Shown: positions 48,163-59,412, counted from the stretch's first letter. The stretch is DNA of 64,000 nucleotides from Triticum aestivum (GCF_018294505.1 NC_057801.1:202868538-202932537); one strand, 5' to 3'. Translations and numbers: made by a program. The notes: generated from the sequence alone by a model not told the origin.

Positions 48163-50310
48163 TTACACAGTAATGATTCTAACACCCATGGAGTCTTGGT
48201 GCTGATCATGTTTTGCTCGTGAGAGAGGCTTAGTCAACGGGTCTGCAACATTCAGATCCGTATGTATCTTGCAAATCTCTATGTCTCCCACTTGGACTTG
48301 GTCCCGAATGGAATTGAAGCGTCTCTTGATGTGCTTGGTCCTCTTGTGAAATCTGGATTCCTTTGCCAAGGCAATTGCACCAGTATTGTCATAGAAGATC
48401 TTCATTGGTCCCAATGCACTAGGTATGACACCTAGATCGGAAATGAACTCCTTCATCCAGACTCCTTCATTCGCTGCTTCAGAAGCAGCTATGTACTTCG
48501 CTTCACATGTAGATCCCGCCACGACGCTTTGTTTAGAACTGCACCAACTTACAGCTCCACCATTTAATAAAAACACGTATCCGGTTTGCGATTTAGAATC
48601 ATCCGGATCAGTGTCAAAGCTTGCATCGACGTAACCATTTACGACTAGCTCTTTGTCACCTCCATATACGAGAAACATATCCTTAGTCCTTTTCAGGTAT
48701 TTCAGGATGTTCTTGACCGCTGTCCAGTGATCCACTCCTGGATTACTTTGGTACCTTCCTGCCAAACTTATTGCTAAGCATACGTCAGGTCTGGTACACA
48801 GCATTGCATACATGATAGAGCCTATGGCTGAAGCATAGGGAACATTTTTCATTTTCTCTCTATCTTCTGCTGTGGTCGGGCATTGAGTTTGACTCAACTT
48901 CACACCTTGTAGCACAGGCAAGAATCCTTTCTTTGCCTGATCCATTTTGAACTTTTTCAAAATTTTGTCAAGGTATGTGCTTTGTGAAAGTCCTATTAAG
49001 CGTCTTGATCTATCTCTATAGATCTTGATGCCCAATATGTAAGTAGCTTCACCGAGGTCTTTCATTGAAACACTTTTATTCAAGTATCCCTTTATGCTAT
49101 CCAGAAATTCTATATCATTTCCAATTAATAATATGTCATCAACATATAAAACTAGAAATGCTACAGAGCTCCCACTCACTTTCTTGTAAATACAGGCTTC
49201 TCCAAAAGTCTGTATAAAACCATATGCTTTGATTACACTATCAAAGCGTTTATTCCAACTCCGAGATGCTTGCACCAGTCCATAAATGGAACGCTGGAGC
49301 TTGCACACTTTGTTAGCACCTTTTGGATCAACAAAACCTTCCGGCTGCATCATATACAACTCTTCTTCTAGAAATCCATTCAAGAATGCAGTCTTGACAT
49401 CCATTTGCCAAATTTCATAATCATGAAATGCAGCAATGGCTAACATGATTCGGACAGACTTAAGCATCGCTACGGGTGAGAAAGTCTCATCGTAGTCAAC
49501 CCCTTGAACTTGTCGAAAACCTTTCGCAACAAGTCGAGCTTTATAGACAGTAACATTACCATCAGCGTCAGTCTTCTTCTTAAAGATCCATTTATTCTCA
49601 ATGGCTTGCCGATCATCGGGCAAGTCAACCAAAGTCCATACTTTGTTTTCATACATGGATCCCATCTCAGATTTCATGGCCTCTAGCCATTTTGCGGAAT
49701 CTGGGCTCATCATCGCTTCCTCATAGTTCGTAGGTTCATCATGGTCAAGTAACATGACTTCCAGAATAGGATTACCGTACCACTCTGGTGCGGATCTTAC
49801 TCTGGTAGACCTACGAGGTTCAGCAGAAACTTGATCTGAAGTTTCATGATCAATATCATTAGCTTCCTCACTAATTGGTGTAGTCGTCACAGGAACCAGT
49901 TCTCGTGATGAACTACCTTCCAATAAGGGAGTAGATACAGTTATCTCATCAAGTTCTACTTTCCTCCCACTCACTTCTTTTGAGAGAAACTCCTTCTCTA
50001 GAAAGGATCCATTCTTAGCAACGAATGTCTTGCCTTCGGATCTGTGATAGAAGGTGTACCCAACAGTCTCTTTTGGGTATCCTATGAAGACACATTTCTC
50101 CGATTTGGGTTCGAGCTTATCTGGTTGAAGTTTCTTCACATAAGCATCGCAGCCCCAAACTTTAAGAAACGACAACTTTGGTTTCTTGCCAAACCACAGT
50201 TCATAAGGCGTCGTCTCAACAGATTTAGATGGTGCCCTATTTAACGTGAATGCGGACGTCTCTAAAGCATAACCCCAAAATGATAGCGGTAAATCGGTAA
50301 GAGACATCAT
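48163..50310 (-). pseudogene. Angela pol C-terminal part: integrase end, reverse transcriptase, RNase H
   Basis: The 715-codon minus-strand frame starts in the integrase C-terminus (FWGYALETSAFTLNRAPSKS, the GKKPKLSFLKVWGC region). It continues into the Copia RT (YKARLVAKGF, WQMDVKTAFLNG, FLVLYVDDILLIGND with the YVDD active site) and RNase H (GYVDASFDTDPDDSKSQTGY, CEAKYIAASEAANEGVWMK). It ends near the polypurine tract at the usual position. The whole stretch is open, so RT and RNase H look intact. It is in the same frame as 50314-51912 and separated only by one TGA codon. Confidence 0.93.
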
Positions 50311-50313
50311 AGA

Positions 50314-51912
50314 TCACACCATATCAAGTAAAGTACGATTACGACGTTCGGACACACCATTTCGTTGTGGTGTTCCGGGTGGTGTGAGTTGCGAAACTAT
50401 TCCGCATTGTTTCAAATGTAAACCAAACTCGTAACTCAAATATTCTCCTCCACGATCAGATCGTAGAAACTTTATTTTCTTGTTATGATGATTTTCCACT
50501 TCACTCTGAAATTCTTTGAACTTTTCAAATATTTCAGACTTGTGCTTCATTAAGTAGATATACCCATATCTGCTCAAATCATCTGTGAAGGTGAGAAAAT
50601 AACGATATCCACCATGAGCCTCAACATTCATCGGACCACATACATCTATATGTATGATTTCCAACAAATCTGTTACTCTCTCCATAGTTCCGGAGAACGG
50701 TGTTTTAGTCATCTTGCCCATGAGGCACGGTTCGCAAGTACCAAGTGATTCATAATCAAGTGATTCCAGAAGTTCATCAGTATGGAGTTTCTTCATGCGT
50801 TTCACACCGATATGACCTAAACGACAGTGCCACAAATAAGTTGCACTATCATTATCAACTCTGCATCTTTTGGCTTCAACATTATGAATATGTGTATCAC
50901 TACTATCGAGATTCAATAAAAATAGACCACTCTTCAAGGGTGCATGACCATAAAAGATATTACTCATATAAATAGAACAACCATTATTCTCTGATTTAAA
51001 TGAATAACCGTCTCGCATTAAACAGGATCCAGATATAATGTTCATGCTCAACGCTGGCACCAAATAACAATTATTCAGGTCTAAAACTAATCCCGAAGGT
51101 AGATGTAGAGGTAGCGTGCCGACCGCGATCACATCGACTTTGGAACCGTTTCCCACGCGCATCGTCACCTCATCCTTGGCCAGTGCTCGCTTATTCTGTA
51201 GTCCTTGTTTCGAGTTGCAAATATTAGCAACAGAACCAGTATCAAATACCCAGGTGCTACTACGAGCTCTAGTTAGGTACACATCAATAACATGTATATC
51301 ACATATACCTTTGCTCACTTTGCCATCCTTCTTATCCGCCAAATACTTGGGGTAGTTCCGCTTCCAGTGTCCAGTCTGCTTGCAGTAGAAGCACTCAGTT
51401 TCAGGCTTAGGTCCAGACTTGGGTTTCTTCCCTTGAGCAGCAACTTGCTTGCCGTTCTTCTTGAAGTTCCCCTTCTTCTTCCCTTTGCCCTTCTTCTTGA
51501 AACTAGTGGTCTTGTTGACCATCAACACTTGATGCTCCTTCTTGATTTCTACCTCCGCGGCTTTCAGCATCGCGAAGAGCTCGGGAATAGTCTTGCTCAT
51601 CCCTTGCATATTATAGTTCATCACGAAGCTCTTGTAGCTTGGTGGCAGTGATTGGAGAATTCTGTCAATGACACTATCATCAGGAAGATTAACTCCCAGT
51701 TGAATCAAGTGATTATTATACCTAGACATTCTGAGTATGTGTTCACCGACAGAACTATTCTCGTCCATCTTGCAGCTATAGAACTTATTGGAGACTTCAT
51801 ATCTCTCAATCCGGGCATTTGCTTGAAATATTAACTTCAACTCCTGGAACATCTCATATGCTCCATGACGTTCAAAACATCGTTGAAGTCCCGGTTCTAA
51901 GCCGTAAAGCAT
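50314..51912 (-). pseudogene. Angela gag, protease and integrase part, ends at a single TGA
   Basis: The 532-codon minus-strand frame covers gag from the capsid onward and a basic tail. The zinc knuckle reads C174, C177, H182 but Y187 where the last Cys is expected (CFYCKQTGHWKRNYPKY). Then come protease (WVFDTGSVANIC), the integrase zinc finger (LWHCRLGHIG ... CEPCLMGK) and catalytic residues (HIDVCGP, SDRGGEY, NGVSERRNRTLLDMV). It stops at 50314-50316 (TGA) where related copies have an Arg CGA, and the frame resumes at once. Both the knuckle change and the stop are C-to-T type changes on the coding strand or its complement. Confidence 0.92.
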
Positions 51913-52149
51913 GGCACACTGAACTATCGAGTAGTCATCAGCTTTGCTTTGCCAGACGTTCTTAATGTCGTCAGTTGCATCTACAGCAGGCCTGGACCTG
52001 GCGGTGCTTCCAGGACGTAATTCTTCTGTGCAGCAATGAGGATAATCCTCAAGTTACGGACCCAGTCCGTGTAATTGCTACCATCATCTTTCAACTTTGC
52101 TTTCTCAAGGAACACATTAAAATTCAACGGAACAATAGCACGAGCCATC
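51913..52149 (-). pseudogene. Angela gag N-terminus, frameshifted
   Basis: The minus strand from ATG at 52147-52149 reads MARAIVPLNFNVFLEKAKL and YTDWVRNLRIILIAAQKNYV, the usual Copia gag start. The frame is lost near 51985 before the main gag frame begins, so the full polyprotein would need a frameshift as well as the TGA corrected. Confidence 0.8.
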
Positions 52150-53372
52150 TATCTACAAACAAACATAGACAAGCAAGATACTATCAGGTACTAAGTTCAT
52201 GACAAATTTAAGTTCAATTAATCATATTACTTAAGAACTCCCACTTAGACAGACATCTCTCTAGTCATCTAAGTGATCACGTGATCCAAATCAACTAAAC
52301 CATAACCGATCATCACGTGAGATGGAGTAGTTTTCAATGGTGAACATCACTATGTTGATCATATCTACTATATGATTCACGCTCGAACTTTCGGTCTCTG
52401 TGTTCCGAGGCCATATCTGCATATGCTAGGCTCGTCAAGTTTAACCTGAGTATTCTGCGTGTGCAAAACTGGCTTGCACCCATTGTAGATGGACGTAGAG
52501 CTTATCACACCCGATCATCACGTGGTGTCTCGGCACGACGAACTTTAGCAACGGTGCATACTCAGGGAGAACACTTCTTGATAATTTTAGTGAGAGATCA
52601 TCTTAAAATGCTACCGTCAATCAAAGCAAGATAAGATGCATAAAGGATAAACATCACATGCAATCAATATAAGTGATATGATATGGCCATCATCATCTTG
52701 TGCTTGTGATCTCCATCTTCGAAGCACCGTCATGATCACCATCGTCACCGGCGCGACACCTTGATCTCCATCGTAGCATCATTGTCGTTACGCCATCTAT
52801 TGCTTCTATGACTATCGCTACCGCTTAGTGATAAAGTAAAGCAATTACAGGGCGTTTGCATTTCATACAATAAAGCGACAACCATATGGCTCCTGCCAGT
52901 TGCCGATAACTTCGGTTACAAAACATGATCATCTCATACAATAAAATATAGCATCACGTCTTGACCATATCACATCACAACATGCCCTGCAAAAACAAGT
53001 TAGACGTCCTCTACTTTTTTGTTGCAAATTTTACGTGGCTGCTACGGGCTTAGCAAGAACCGTTCTCACCTACGCATCAAAACCACAACGATAGTTTGTC
53101 AAATAGACTCCGTTTTAACCTTCTCAAGGGCCGAGCGTAGCCACACTCGATTCAACTAAAGTGAGAGAGACAGACACCCGCCAGCCACCTTTAAGCACGA
53201 GTGCTCGTAACGGTGAAACCAGTCTCGCGTAAGCGTACGCATAATGTTGGTCCGGGCCGCTTCATCTCACAATACCGCTGAACCAAAGAATGACATGCTG
53301 GTAGGCAGTATGACTTATATCGTCCACAACTCACTTGTGTTCTACTCGTGCATATAACATCAACGCATAAAA
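52150..53372 (-). other. Angela untranslated leader
   Basis: Non-coding leader between the primer binding site and gag, about 1.2 kb, closely similar to 6945-8180 and more distantly to 3200-4450. No gene is seen. Confidence 0.8.
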
Positions 53373-53388
53373 CCTGGCTCTGATACCA
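53373..53388 (-). other. Angela primer binding site
   Basis: The minus strand reads TGGTATCAGAGCCAGG, a clean complement of initiator-Met tRNA, directly inside the 5' LTR. Confidence 0.95.
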
Positions 53389-53389
53389 C

Positions 53390-55126
53390 TGTTGGGGAAT
53401 GTAGTAATTTCAAAAATTTTCCTATGCACACGCAAGATCATGGTGATGGCATAGCAACGAGATGGGAGAGTGTTCGTCTACGCACCCTCGTAGACCGTAA
53501 GCGGAAGCGTTAGCACAACACGGTTGATGTAGTCATACGTCTTCACGATCCGACCGATCCAAGCACCGAACGTACGGAGCCTCCGAGTTCAGCACACGTT
53601 CAGCTCGATGACGATCTCCGGCCCTCCGATCCAGCAAAGGCTCCGGAGATGAGTTCCGTCAGCACGACGGCGTGGTGACGATGATGATGTTCTACCGGCG
53701 CAGGGCTTCGCCTAAACTCCACGACGATATGACCGAGGTGGAATATGGTGGAAGGGGGCACCGCACACGGCTAAGGAACGATCCGTAGATCAACTTGTGT
53801 GTCTATGGGGTGCCCCCGCCCCCGTATATAAAGGAGCCAGGGGGGAGGAGGCCGCCGGCCTAAGGGGGCGCGCCAAGGGGGGAGGCCTACTCCCACCGGG
53901 AGTAGGACTCCCCTTTTCCAAGTTGGAGTAGGAGAGAAGAGGGAAAGAGGAGGAGGAGGGGAAGGAAAGGGGGGCGCCGCCCCCTTCCCTTGTCCTATTA
54001 GGACTAGGAGGGGGAGGGTCGGCCCCCTCCTTGCTCCTTCCTCTTCTCCCTCTTGGCCCATGTAGGCCCATTAACCCCCGGGGGGTTCCGGTAACCTCCC
54101 GGTACTCCGGTAAAATGCCGATTTCACCCGGAACCATTCCGATGTCCAAACATAGGCTTCCAATATATCAATCTTTATGTCTCGACCATTCCGAGACTCC
54201 TCGTCATGTCCGTGATCACATCCGGGACTCCGAACAAACTTCGGTACATCAAAACTTATAAACTCATAATAAAACTATCATCGAAACGTTAAGCGTGCGG
54301 ACCCTACGGGTTCGAGAACTATGTAGGCATGACCTAAAACCATTCTCGGTCAATAACCAATAGCGGGACCTGGATGCCCATATTGGTTCCTACATATTCT
54401 ACGAAGATCTTTATCGGTCAAACCGCATAACAACATACTTTGTTCCCTTTGTCATCGGTATGTTACTTGCCCGAGATTTGATCGTCGGTATCCAATACCT
54501 AGTTCAATCTCGTTACCGGCAAGTCTCTTTACTCGTTCCGTAATACATCATCTCATAACTAACTCATTACTTACATGCTTGCAAGGCTTAGGTGATGAGT
54601 ATTACCGAGAGGGCCCAGAGATACCTCTCCGATAATCGGAGTGACAAATCCTAATCTCGAATTATGCCAACCCAACATGTACCTTCGGAAACACCTGTAG
54701 AGCAGCTTTATAATCACCCAGTTACGTTGTGACGTTTGGTAGCACACAAAGTGTTCTTCCGGTAAACGGGAGTTGCACAATCTCATAGTTGTAGGAACTT
54801 TGTATAAGTCATGAAGAAAGCAATAGCAGTATACTAAATGATCAAGTGCTAGGCTAACGGAATGGGTCATGTCAATCACATCATTCTCCTAATGATGTGA
54901 TCCCATTAATCAAATGACAACACATGTCTATGGTCAGGAAACATAACCATCTTTGATTAATGAGCTAGTCAAGTAGAGGCATACTAGTGACTATGTGTTT
55001 GTCTATGTATTCACACATATATCATGTTTCCGGTTAATACAATTCTAGCATGAATAATAAACATTTATCATGATATGAGGAAATAAATAATAACTTTATT
55101 ATTGCCTCTAGGGCATATTTCCTTCA
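53390..55126 (-). repeat. Angela 5' LTR (1737 bp)
   Basis: TGTTGGGGAATG to CATATTTCCTTCA; matches the two pieces of the 3' LTR at 34482-34986 and 46893-48129. A TATATAAA box at 53824-53833 (minus strand) may belong to its promoter. Confidence 0.95.
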
Positions 55127-55703
55127 AAAAACTGCTAGGGTTAGGGTGGAATCATCCGCGAATTTTGGAGTAGGGGGTGTTTATATAGGTAGAGGGGGCT
55201 AGGAGTGTCCAAAGAAGGTGCGGTTTTCACCCACACGATCGTGATTGAACGACCGAGAGCACGGAGGGGAGTTTGCTGGGTTTTGGGCCACTTGGAAGGG
55301 GTGTTGGGCTGCAAAGAGAAAGGGGCTTTTGCGGTTACCCAGGTTAACCGTTGGAGTACCAAACGACCTCCAAATGGCACGAAACTTGACAGGTGGTCTA
55401 CCGGTGCTATACCAAGGCCGCTTGGCAAACCTCGGTCCATTCCGAGAACGTTTAACACCCACTCACGAAAAGAGGCAAAAGGGGGCGCCGGAGGACATAG
55501 GAGTGCCGGATTGCAAAACGGACAACAGGGAAAAAGCTCAGATGCATGAGATGAACATGTATGCAAAATGAAATGCACATGATGGCATGATATGAAATGC
55601 ATATGATGACATGGCAAAGTGCAACACGCACGCAAATGACATGGCAACGACGGCGAATAACTGGCGGACACCTGGCGCATCGGATCCGGGGCGTTACAAT
55701 ATC

Positions 55704-55801
55704 GCTGGGCTGGTTGTCTCAGCCGCTTGTCGAGCTGAACCACCTCCTGGGCTTCTTCGGTTGGGCCGTCTCCTGTAGTAGCCCATGGTGTAGTCTTAAC
55801 A
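55704..55801 (-). repeat. Gypsy 1 5' LTR, right piece
   Basis: GCTGGGCTGG to GTCTTAACA; completes the LTR begun at 30108. Confidence 0.95.
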
Positions 55802-55904
55802 TCCAGCTGCACGATGGAGGGCTTGCCACCGTCGTGGTCGTCGGAAGAGGTGGTGACTGGGCAATGAGCTTCTGCCCAGGCCCAACTCCTCAGCGTTCTC
55901 GGCT
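55802..55904 (-). pseudogene. NPH3 fragment, upstream part beyond Gypsy 1
   Basis: The minus strand reads SSDDHDGGKPSIVQLD up to the Gypsy 1 junction, continuing as DLPGGAAAFEL at 25064 and below. This is the linker between the BTB and NPH3 parts of such proteins. The BTB domain itself was not captured or is gone. Confidence 0.65.
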
Positions 55905-55925
55905 CTCCATCATGCTGCACGAGCA

Positions 55926-56055
55926 GTAGGCTGCGGCCAGCGACGAGCACGACGACAACGGCACCGGCACCGGCGGCCGCAAGAAGTTCAGGCTCTCCAA
56001 GGACCAGGCCGCCGTCCTCGAGGAGTGCTTCAAGACGCACAACACACTCAACCCC
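55926..56055 (+). pseudogene. HD-Zip class II homeobox exon fragment with splice donor
   Basis: The plus-strand frame reads an acidic SDEHDDNGTGTGGRKKFRLS and DQAAVLEECFKTHNTLNP, then CCCGTAAGT. The KKxRLSKDQAAVLE...F..H.TLNP text is the start of the homeodomain of class II HD-Zip transcription factors, and the intron after NP is at the expected place. The rest of the homeodomain and the leucine zipper are absent. An in-frame TAG lies upstream at 55927-55929. Keeping the donor and some intron indicates capture of genomic DNA, not cDNA. Confidence 0.8.
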
Positions 56056-56100
56056 GTAAGTCCCTTCTTTGTCCGTCCATGCATCCATCTTCCTCACCGG

Positions 56101-56247
56101 GAGATGGAGGGGCGGGTGCTCGCCGGATCCCGCGGCGGCGGTGGCGTCCTCGCCGGGAGATTGAGGGGCGGGTGCTCGCCGGATCCCGCGGCGCCGGCGG
56201 CTGCCTCGCTAGGAGATGGAGGGCGGGTGCTGTCGAATCCCGTGGCG
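56101..56247 (+). repeat. 56-bp GC-rich tandem repeat, continued beyond Gypsy 2
   Basis: Units begin at 56101, 56157 and 56213 (GAGAT(G/T)GAGGG). The third is cut by Gypsy 2 and continues at 62038-62068 (GGCTGCCTCGCT). Confidence 0.85.
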
Positions 56248-56667
56248 TGACAGGACCAAATCACATCAATCAACAACACAAATACTCGAACTAGCCCTGA
56301 TTGGATAAATTGCAGCGAAAGAGTACAGATACAGGGATTCAGATCGAGGATCTGCCCGAATTCTACCAAGTAGTCTAGGGAGAAAGGGGAAAGATGCCTG
56401 GCTCGGGCTTGGAGGAGGGGATAAGTAGGAGGGAGCAGGTGAAGAATCACGTGCACTGTTCCTGTTCTCTAGTTGTCATGCGGGTGGCGGCAATGGCGTG
56501 AAGATGAACAGGACTCCGTTACTGAAGATAGCCGTTGATCGTCACTCGCTGGTTCCATCGTAGCCGTCCATTTCCTAGACCGATATCTCTTCAGGTTCAG
56601 TGTTGATTTCTTCAGTTAAACTGTCGATTTCTCCAGTTAACTGTCTGTGAGGTTCTGGGTCCTGATA
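56248..56667 (-). repeat. Gypsy 2 3' LTR
   Basis: About 420 bp, shorter than its partner: it lacks the ~30 bp at 61713-61750 (CTACACTTAGGC region). The end has mutated from TAACA to TGATAA. Confidence 0.85.
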
Positions 56668-57459
56668 ATTACCCTCTACAGATGCAGATCCTTGTCCTCT
56701 AGAATCGTTGGAAGGAAACCAAGAACGAATCGTGGCATTGAAGAAGTCAGGGAACGTGAACTTGATGAAGTCTGCATCTTCCCACGTTGCATCTTCTGGC
56801 GACATGTTCAGCCACTAGACTAACCATTGGGTGACAAGTTTCGGGTGTCAAGGAACTGCTCGAGTTTCCAATACCAAGACAGGAGCAACTTTGATTTTCC
56901 CCGAAGCATCAACAAGCGGCAGTCTAGGAGTAGGGATGGCATTCGGTCCCAAGTGTCTTTTTAGTTGGCTCACATGGAAAACGTTGTGTATCTGAACATC
57001 TTCAGGTAGCAGTAGCTTGTAAGAGGAATTGTCGATTTTTTGTAAGATCCTGAAAGGCCCATAGAACTTTGTAGCTAGTTTGAGGCCTGTCCGAACGCCA
57101 AAAGCAGCAAGTCTGTAAGGTTGCATTTTGAGATATACCATGTCTCCTGCAGAAAACTGTCTATCTGTTCTGTTTCTGTCAACATATTTCTTCATTCTCT
57201 GATGTGTGATGATTAGATTGTGTTTCAGTTGTTGTTGCATATTTTCTCTCTGTTGCAAGAAGGACTGTGTCTCAGTATCACTAGGTCCAGGCACTGAAAC
57301 TTCTCCAATCTGTGGAGGTGGAAATTCATATAAGCACTGAAAAGGTGTGAGCTTAGTTGTTGTGTGGTAGGAGGTATTAAACCACCATTCAGCCATAGAT
57401 AGCCAAGCACACCACTTCTTTGGTTCATTGAATGCCATAGCTCTGAGGTAGGCCTCCAA
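56575..57459 (-). pseudogene. Gypsy 2 integrase C-terminal part and chromodomain
   Basis: The minus-strand frame at 56848-57459 covers the integrase after the active site (WCAWLSMAEWWFNTSYHTTT, FYGPFRILQKI, HNVFHVSQLKRHLG). The chromodomain end follows at 56575-56805 (MSPEDATWEDADFIKFTF) after a frame break near 56820-56850. This end contacts chromatin in related elements. Confidence 0.82.
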
Positions 57460-57462
57460 ACA

Positions 57463-57858
57463 CTAGTTGACCCTCTCTGTCTGCCCATCAGATTGAGGGT
57501 GATGAGCTGTGCTCATATTGAGTTTCACTCCCAGAGCTTTGAACAGGGCCTGCCAAACGTTACTTGTAAAGATTGTATCTCTGTCAGTTACAAGAGATAC
57601 TGGCATTCCATGTAGTTTGAAGATGTTGTCAATGAAAACTTGCAGAACAGTTGTGACAGTAAATGGGTGGGATAGAGCAATGAAGTGTGAATATTTGGTA
57701 AATCTGTCCACAACTACTAGGATGACATCTTTACCCTGAGATTTAGGTAGACCTTCTACAAAATCCATAGAAATGTGCCTCCAGGCCATATCAGGTATTG
57801 GGAGGGGGTCCAACAGTCCAGGATAGTGGCAATGTTCCCCTTTTGCTCTCTGACACAC
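57463..57858 (-). pseudogene. Gypsy 2 integrase catalytic core
   Basis: Minus-strand core with ISMDFVEGLPKSQG (Asp), VSLVTDRDTIFTS (Asp) and AHHPQSDGQTERVN (Glu), so the D-D-E set is present. It is closed by TAG at 57463-57465, where related elements have Gln (VN-Q-CLEA). Another TAG sits upstream in the zinc-finger stretch (FIQ-stop-C). Confidence 0.85.
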
Positions 57859-57864
57859 TGGGCA

Positions 57865-59403
57865 CTATTGTATGAATGTTTCTATATGGCCTTTAAGGAT
57901 GGGCCAATAGAAAATCCTCTTAATTATGTGGTAAGTGGCTCTCACTCCAGAATGTCCCCCAATAGGAGAGGAGTGAAATGTGGACAAAAGTTGTTGTTGG
58001 AATTCAGGATCAGTGCCCACATAGATCCTATATTTGTATCTCAGTATACCTACAGTATATGTATATATTGGCAGTGTTGTAGTGCCAGCTATGAGTTGAG
58101 CTATAAGACTTTTGCACTTGTCATTTGTTTTGTAAGTGTTCTCAATGCTATCTGTCCAGCTGGGAATGGCCATGGATATAGACATCACTTGAGGTTTTCT
58201 TGAAAGAGCATCAGCAGCTTTGTTCTCTTTTCCTTTCTTGTATTCTATAGTATAAGTAAACTCCAGCAGCTTGAGCATGAGCTTATACTGGTTTCCTTCT
58301 GAATTTCTCTGTTTTGTTATATAATTCAAACTTTGGTGGTCTATTTTGATGATCAGAGAGGATCCAAGAAAATAGTGTCTCCATTTCCTTAGAGACTCCA
58401 GTATAGCTACTGCCTCTTTTTCATAAGTGGAGAGGGCAGCTGCTTTAGGTCCCAGAGATTTGCTATAGTAAGCAATGGGTCTATGCTGTTGCATGAGAAC
58501 TGCTCCAATGCCAGCACCTGAAGCATCACATTCCAGCTCGAATGGGATAGTGAAATCAGGTAGGGCTAGTACTGGGGCATGGGTCAGACTGTATTTGAGC
58601 TTGTTAAATGCTATTGTCTGTGTTGCAGACCAAAGGAAAGAATCTTTCTTCAGCAAGTCATGCAGGGGCCTATAGATTACTCCATAATCCTGGATAAACC
58701 TTCTGTAGTAACCAGCTAATCCCAAAAAGCTTCTTAGTTTAGTGATGTTAGCAGGTACAAACCATTGTTGCACAACTGCAATCTTTTCAGGGGCAGTTGC
58801 TACTCCTTGAGCAGAGATCACATGACCCAAGTACTCCACAGTAGGAGTTCCAAATATGCACTTGGATTTGTTGAGCAGAAGATTGTTTTTCTGCAGTATT
58901 TCCATAACAATATTTAAATGCTCTTTATGTTCTTCTGGATTTTTGCTGAAGATCAGGATGTCACCAAAGAATACTAGCACAAACTTCCTCAAATATGGTG
59001 CAAATAGTTTGTTCATTAAAGCTTGGAATGTTGCTGGAGCATTAGTCAGTCCAAAGGGCATGACTAAAAATTCATAATGGCCAGAATAGGTTCTGAATGC
59101 TGTCTTGTGTATGTCCTCTACTCTCATTCTGATTTGATGATATCCTGATTTTGAGTCTAACTTACTAAAGATTGTTGCTCCATTTAATTCATCTAGTAAA
59201 TCTTCTATAATAGGAATAGGAAATTTATTCTTGATTGTCTGTGCATTCAATTTTCTATAATCTATACACAATCTCCAGGTTCCCCCTTTTTTCCTGACCA
59301 ATATTGATGGTGATGCATAAGGGCTCATGCTATGTTGGATAATGTGCCTGGAGAGCGCAGTTTTGATCTGTTGTTCCATTTCCTCCTTTTGCAGATGTGG
59401 CAC
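57865..59403 (-). pseudogene. Gypsy 2 reverse transcriptase and RNase H, active-site Asp lost
   Basis: 512-codon minus-strand frame: KKGGTWRLCIDYRKLN, FSKLDSKSGYHQIR, VMPFGLTNAPATFQ, then VLVFFGDILIFS, where the catalytic pair reads G-D in place of D-D. YLGHVISAQG, LGLAGYYRRF, RNase H (ELECDASGAGIGAVL) and the integrase HHCC start (GGHSGVRATYHIIKR) follow. The single Asp-to-Gly change would abolish polymerisation even though the frame is long and open. Confidence 0.9.
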
Positions 59404-59412
59404 TCTATAAGG

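Larger units (their letters stand above)
34482..55126 (-). mobile_element. Angela-type Copia retrotransposon, near-complete, with a nested element in its 3' LTR
   Basis: Minus-strand element with 3' LTR 34482-48129 (interrupted), internal region 48130-53389 and 5' LTR 53390-55126. The left flank is GAAAA (34477-34481) and the right is AAAAA (55127-55131), an imperfect 5 bp duplication. The polypurine tract (minus AAGTGGGAGAC) lies at 48130-48140 and the primer binding site at 53373-53388. Removing the inserted long-LTR element leaves about 8.7 kb, the expected size. It is the best preserved autonomous-type element in the window. Confidence 0.92.
30315..55698. mobile_element. Solo LTR of a large Gypsy-type element, TSD ATATC, interrupted by an Angela element
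   Basis: Starts TGTCACGCCC and ends GGGGCGTTACA, flanked by ATATC at 30310-30314 and 55699-55703. Removing the Angela copy (34482-55126) leaves about 4.7 kb with no PBS, polypurine tract or gag-pol. The TG...CA ends and 5 bp duplication fit a solo LTR produced by recombination between the two LTRs of one element. A 292-base gap (34048-34339) lies inside. The sequence at 32100-33700 is rich in CATGG/ACATG words and has no gene. Family not assigned. Confidence 0.75.
25065..55801 (-). mobile_element. Gypsy 1: chromodomain-type (Reina-like) retrotransposon, split by a 25 kb nested insertion
   Basis: A ~5.35 kb minus-strand Gypsy element once the insertion 30315-55698 and its duplicated ATATC are removed. 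The LTRs are 305 bp each. The right LTR is the 5' LTR and is in two pieces, 30108-30314 and 55704-55801. The flanks TCCAT (25060-25064) and TCCAG (55802-55806) are the target duplication with one change. Gag, protease, RT, RNase H, integrase and a chromodomain-like tail occur in that order. Short LTRs, small size and chromodomain suggest the Reina lineage. The LTRs differ at four positions by my count, all transitions, so the insertion is young. Confidence 0.9.

Noticed and set aside
38628..53388. Initiator-Met tRNA-like sequences as tRNA genes
   Set aside because: Only 13-16 bases match and each sits beside an LTR, as primer binding sites do; no cloverleaf.
55127..55700. A separate gene or promoter between Angela and Gypsy 1
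   Set aside because: It is the remaining end of the solo LTR, fixed by the ATATC duplication and the GGGGCGTTACA terminus.
55141..56097. 318-codon minus-strand open frame
   Set aside because: It crosses four unrelated pieces (solo LTR end, Gypsy 1 LTR, NPH3 fragment, antisense of the HD-Zip exon); chance read-through.
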